From positions 1-16,009 of the forward strand of contig CAZDXJ010000054.1 in NCBI GenBank assembly GCA_964509475.1: a stretch of 16,009 nt of DNA, in the 5' to 3' direction. Made by a program: the position numbers and the translations under genes. The stretch comes from CAZDXJ01 sp964509475. Its GTDB lineage: Bacteria; Pseudomonadota; Gammaproteobacteria; Methylococcales; Methylomonadaceae. Shown piece after piece: positions 13,282 to 16,009 of the stretch. Position 1 is the stretch's first letter, and each line of letters opens with the position of its first letter. Under the pieces are notes generated by a model. It did not search any database. It saw only the letters and a program-made list of their open reading frames with translations, and had not been told where the DNA came from.

Positions 13282-15156
13282 GTGTTTGTGAAATTTCAGA
13301 AAAATTTTGATGTTATTGTCATTGGTGGTGGCCATGCCGGCACGGAAGCGGCATTGGCAGCGGCACGCTGTGGCGCTAAAACCTTGTTGCTGACCCAAAA
13401 TATCGAAACCCTCGGCCAGATGAGTTGCAACCCGGCGATTGGCGGCATCGGCAAAGGCCATCTGGTCAAGGAAATCGATGCCCTGGGTGGCGCTATGGCG
13501 AAGGCGATCGATCGGGCTGGCATTCATTTCCGCAAACTGAATGCCAGCAAAGGACCGGCTGTCCGTGCGACCCGGGCACAGGCGGATCGGAATCTGTATC
13601 GAAAAACGATACGGTCGATACTGGAAAATCAGCCGGGCTTGTCTTTATTCCAGCAGAGCGTTGCCGATTTGGTTCTCGAAGGGGACAAACTGGTCGGTGT
13701 CAAAACCGAAATGGGCCTGGAATTTCGGGCAGTGGCCATTGTTTTGACGACGGGAACCTTTTTGGGTGGGAAAATTCATATTGGCCTGGATAATTACAGC
13801 GGCGGGCGCGCCGGCGATCCGGCTTCGATTGCCCTGGCCCGGCAGTTGCGGGAATTGCCTTTCCGGGTGAATCGGTTAAAAACCGGTACCCCGCCCCGTA
13901 TTGACGGGCGCAGTATTGATTTTTCCAGACTTGAAATACAAGCGGGCGACGATCCGGCACCGGTTTTTTCCTTTTTGGGGAAACCTGAACAACATCCTCG
14001 GCAGATTCCTTGTTACATTACCCGAACCAACCGCAAGACCCATGATATTATTCGTTCCGGTCTGGATCGATCACCGATGTATACCGGTGTCATCGATGCT
14101 GTCGGGCCACGTTATTGCCCTTCGGTTGAAGATAAAATCGTGCGTTTCGCCGATCGCGACTCACATCAGGTGTTTGTTGAGCCGGAGGGTCTGGATACCC
14201 ATGAATATTATCCCAATGGTATTTCGACCAGCCTGCCTTTTGATATTCAATACGCCTTTGTGCGTTCGATACAAGGATTTGAGCAGGCGGAAATTGTCCG
14301 TCCGGGCTATGCGATTGAATACGATTTTTTCGATCCCAGGGATTTGAAAGCCTCGCTGGAAAGCAAATTGTTGCCGGGTTTGTTTTTTGCCGGCCAGATT
14401 AATGGTACAACCGGTTATGAAGAGGCCGCCGCCCAGGGTTTGATCGCGGGATTAAACGCGGCGCGGTTGAGCCAGGGCATGGAAAGCTGGTGTCCGGGTC
14501 GGGAGCAGGCCTATATCGGGGTCATGATCGACGACTTGATTACCCAGGGGACGACGGAACCGTACCGTATGTTCACCAGCCGGGCGGAATATCGGTTGTT
14601 ACTGCGGGAAGATAACGCCGATTTACGCCTGACCGAAAAGGGACGGGAATTGGGTTTGATTGATGATAATCGTTGGCAGATGTTTTCAGACAAGCGTGAA
14701 GCCATTGAGCGCCTGCAACAGGAATTGGCTGGACGCTGGCTTGCCAGAGGCAGCGAACAGGCCGGACAGGTCGCCGAGTATTGGGGCAAACCCTTGCAAA
14801 AGGAGGCCCGGCTGCTGGAATTATTGCGCCGTCCGGAAGTGGATATACAGAGGTTGTTAAAATTGGCCCAACTGGAGCCGGTAGCTGAAGCGGTTGCCGA
14901 GCAAGTGGAGATCCAGGCGAAATATCAAGGTTATATTCAGCGCCAAAGTGGTGAAATCGCACGTGCCAAGCGTTATGATCATTTGCGTTTGCCGGAGCAT
15001 CTGGATTATCGCAAGGTACCGGGTCTGTCCAATGAAGTGAGTGAAAAACTGAGCCGGCAAAGACCGGAAACACTGGGCCAGGCTTCAAGAATACCGGGGG
15101 TGACGCCAGCGGCGGTGTCGTTGCTTCTGGTTTATATGAAAAAGAAAAGCGCTTGA
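13282..15156 (+). CDS. mnmG: tRNA uridine 5-carboxymethylaminomethyl modification enzyme MnmG (GidA)
   Basis: MnmG works with MnmE to make cmnm5U at wobble position 34 of certain tRNAs, using FAD and methylene-tetrahydrofolate. At 624 residues it has the usual length. The FAD-binding motif GGGHAGTEAA starts at residue 15. The two catalytic cysteines correspond to Cys49 (MSCNPAIGG) and Cys279 (GPRYCPSVEDK); E. coli has Cys47 and Cys277. The C-terminal GidA-associated helical domain is complete. The start is GTG at 13282 with GAAG about 7 bases upstream; a second in-frame GTG at 13288 would also give a normal N-terminus. A TAAAAT (13251-13256) could be the -10 of its promoter, with a poor -35. 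rsmG follows with a 1-base overlap. Confidence 0.95.
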   Translation: MFVKFQKNFDVIVIGGGHAGTEAALAAARCGAKTLLLTQNIETLGQMSCNPAIGGIGKGHLVKEIDALGGAMAKAIDRAGIHFRKLNASKGPAVRATRAQADRNLYRKTIRSILENQPGLSLFQQSVADLVLEGDKLVGVKTEMGLEFRAVAIVLTTGTFLGGKIHIGLDNYSGGRAGDPASIALARQLRELPFRVNRLKTGTPPRIDGRSIDFSRLEIQAGDDPAPVFSFLGKPEQHPRQIPCYITRTNRKTHDIIRSGLDRSPMYTGVIDAVGPRYCPSVEDKIVRFADRDSHQVFVEPEGLDTHEYYPNGISTSLPFDIQYAFVRSIQGFEQAEIVRPGYAIEYDFFDPRDLKASLESKLLPGLFFAGQINGTTGYEEAAAQGLIAGLNAARLSQGMESWCPGREQAYIGVMIDDLITQGTTEPYRMFTSRAEYRLLLREDNADLRLTEKGRELGLIDDNRWQMFSDKREAIERLQQELAGRWLARGSEQAGQVAEYWGKPLQKEARLLELLRRPEVDIQRLLKLAQLEPVAEAVAEQVEIQAKYQGYIQRQSGEIARAKRYDHLRLPEHLDYRKVPGLSNEVSEKLSRQRPETLGQASRIPGVTPAAVSLLLVYMKKKSA

Positions 15157-15779
15157 TGGACAAGCACAGGCAACAACTGGGTTGCGGACTGGAAGCGCTG
15201 GGTTTGGTTGCGAGCGCAGGGCAACAACAGCAATGGCTGGACTTTGTCGATTTATTGGCAAAATGGAATAAAACCTATAATCTGACCGCAGTGCGTGATC
15301 CGTTGGCCATGGTGTCCTTGCATGTACTGGACAGTTTGGCGGTGGCTGCGTATTTACGGCCATCCCATATCCTGGATATAGGGACGGGCGCGGGCTTGCC
15401 TGGAATCCCGCTGGCCATTTATTGTCCGCATTTGCAATTTACATTGCTGGACAGCAATGGCAAAAAAACCCGTTTTGTACAACAGGCGATTATGCAGCTG
15501 AATCTGCCGAATGTCCGGGTCTTGCAAAGCCGGGTTGAATCCTTCAAACCGGAACACCGGTTCGATACCGTGATTTGCCGGGCGTTTGCCAGTATGCCGG
15601 CGATTATTGAAAGTTCCAGGCCTTTGTTATCGGAAGGAGGCTGCCTGTTGGCTATGAAAGGACAACGTCCCGATCATGAATTACAAGAAATTACAGCGCC
15701 TTGTTCAGTGATTCCTGTTAGCGTTCCCGGTGTCGATGGTGAGCGTTGTTTGATTCAAATTGAAAAAATGAAAGCATGA
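15156..15779 (+). CDS. rsmG: 16S rRNA (guanine527-N7) methyltransferase RsmG (GidB)
   Basis: RsmG methylates N7 of G527 in 16S rRNA near the decoding site; its loss gives low-level streptomycin resistance in several bacteria. The 207 residues fit the family. The SAM-binding motif ILDIGTGAGLPGIPLA runs from residue 72, preceded by WNKTYNLTAVRDP (37-49), both hallmarks of RsmG. The ATG at 15156 shares its A with the mnmG stop (TGATG); a TTG at 15153 is a possible alternative. parA begins within its last codons (ATGA at 15776), so mnmG, rsmG and parA form one operon, the common origin-proximal order. Confidence 0.95.
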   Translation: MDKHRQQLGCGLEALGLVASAGQQQQWLDFVDLLAKWNKTYNLTAVRDPLAMVSLHVLDSLAVAAYLRPSHILDIGTGAGLPGIPLAIYCPHLQFTLLDSNGKKTRFVQQAIMQLNLPNVRVLQSRVESFKPEHRFDTVICRAFASMPAIIESSRPLLSEGGCLLAMKGQRPDHELQEITAPCSVIPVSVPGVDGERCLIQIEKMKA

Positions 15780-15955
15780 GTAAAGTTATTGCGATAACCA
15801 ACCAAAAAGGCGGTGTCGGTAAAACGACAACCAGTGTCAATCTGGCTTCATCGCTGGCTTTGGAAAAACGCCGCGTGTTGCTGGTCGATCTGGACCCCCA
15901 GGGCAACGCGGCGATGGGATGCGGGGTGGATAAAAATGAAATAAGCCATTCAAGT
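15776..15955 (+). pseudogene. parA: Chromosome partitioning ATPase ParA (Soj), interrupted after residue 60
   Basis: ParA is a Walker-type ATPase that, with ParB and parS, moves chromosomal origins apart. The first 60 residues are excellent ParA: deviant Walker A motif KGGVGKTT (11-18), Walker A' VLLVDLDPQGNA (34-45, with Asp38 and Asp40) and MGCGVDKNE (47-55). The gene then meets an IS terminus at 15956; the frame continues as Gly-Phe-Val-Ala and stops at 15970. Whole proteins are about 250-270 residues, so Walker B and the dimer and DNA-binding surfaces are lost. The rest of parA, and parB, should lie beyond the insertion. A polar effect on parB is likely unless the IS supplies a promoter. 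The break could also be an assembly join at a repeat. Confidence 0.88.
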
Positions 15956-16009
15956 GGCTTTGTTGCATAAAAAATTGACAGCGTGATTTCTGAGTGTATT
16001 ACCTATTAT
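15956..16009. mobile_element. Terminus of an IS5-family-like (IS903 group) insertion sequence
   Basis: From 15956 the sequence starts GGCTTTGTTGCATAAA, very like the terminal inverted repeats of IS903-group IS5-family elements (GGCTTTGTTGAATAAA in IS903). It sits exactly where ParA homology ends. Only 54 bases are visible, with no transposase. IS903-group elements duplicate 9 bases of target, so the last 9 parA bases before it (CATTCAAGT, 15947-15955) should recur on the far side. The element's orientation cannot be told from one end. Confidence 0.75.

Noticed and set aside
14573..15163. Antisense open frame of 196 codons inside mnmG
   Set aside because: It is low-quality sequence with many Pro and Arg residues, opposite a fully conserved enzyme.
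15956..15970. Natural C-terminus of a short ParA-like protein
   Set aside because: Homology to full-length ParA stops exactly at a sequence matching an IS inverted repeat, so truncation by insertion is the simpler reading.

Overview
This window looks like a piece of a gammaproteobacterial chromosome. The case rests on CmoB (largely a gammaproteobacterial enzyme), a QmcA/NfeD pair of the E. coli YbbK type, a MoxR-DUF58-TgpA cluster like that of pseudomonads, and the mnmG-rsmG-parA order often found near the replication origin. A methanotroph-like gammaproteobacterium (Methylococcales) would fit, but I cannot prove it from the sequence. Both ends are scarred by mobile DNA: the left end cuts a multicopper oxidase gene and the right end cuts parA.

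Layout. Positions 1-388 are AT-rich foreign-looking DNA with no recognisable gene and two direct TGGGGGCAT repeats that resemble integrase arm sites. The foreign DNA breaks a Tat-exported multicopper oxidase gene (minus strand) inside a copper-ligand motif. A 449-base gap then holds a good promoter for that broken gene and two hairpin-forming repeats. Next, on the minus strand, is a compact group: a small membrane protein, cmoB (tRNA U34 modification) and rimO (ribosomal protein S12 methylthiolation). Divergent from it is the plus-strand pair qmcA-nfeD. The nfeD stop codon overlaps the stop of the convergent moxR-DUF58-tgpA-GGDEF/EAL operon, whose four minus-strand genes all overlap by 4-8 bases. 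Divergent again is a plus-strand trio: a short DksA/TraR zinc-finger protein, a small glycine-rich membrane protein and a divergent MscS-like channel. Then come mnmG, rsmG and the first 60 codons of parA, where an IS5-family-like terminus interrupts the gene.

How the parts work together. cmoB, rimO, mnmG and rsmG all tune translation through tRNA wobble, S12 or 16S rRNA modification. The moxR operon codes for an AAA+ chaperone, a vWA-like DUF58 protein and a membrane transglutaminase-like protein. Its last gene is a PAS-PAS-GGDEF-EAL protein, which suggests a link between cyclic-di-GMP and this envelope-associated machinery. That coupling, together with the two disrupted genes at the edges and the unexplained hairpin cluster at 1235-1327, are the most unusual things here. 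I saw no CRISPR array, tRNA, rRNA or toxin-antitoxin pair, and no complete new system.
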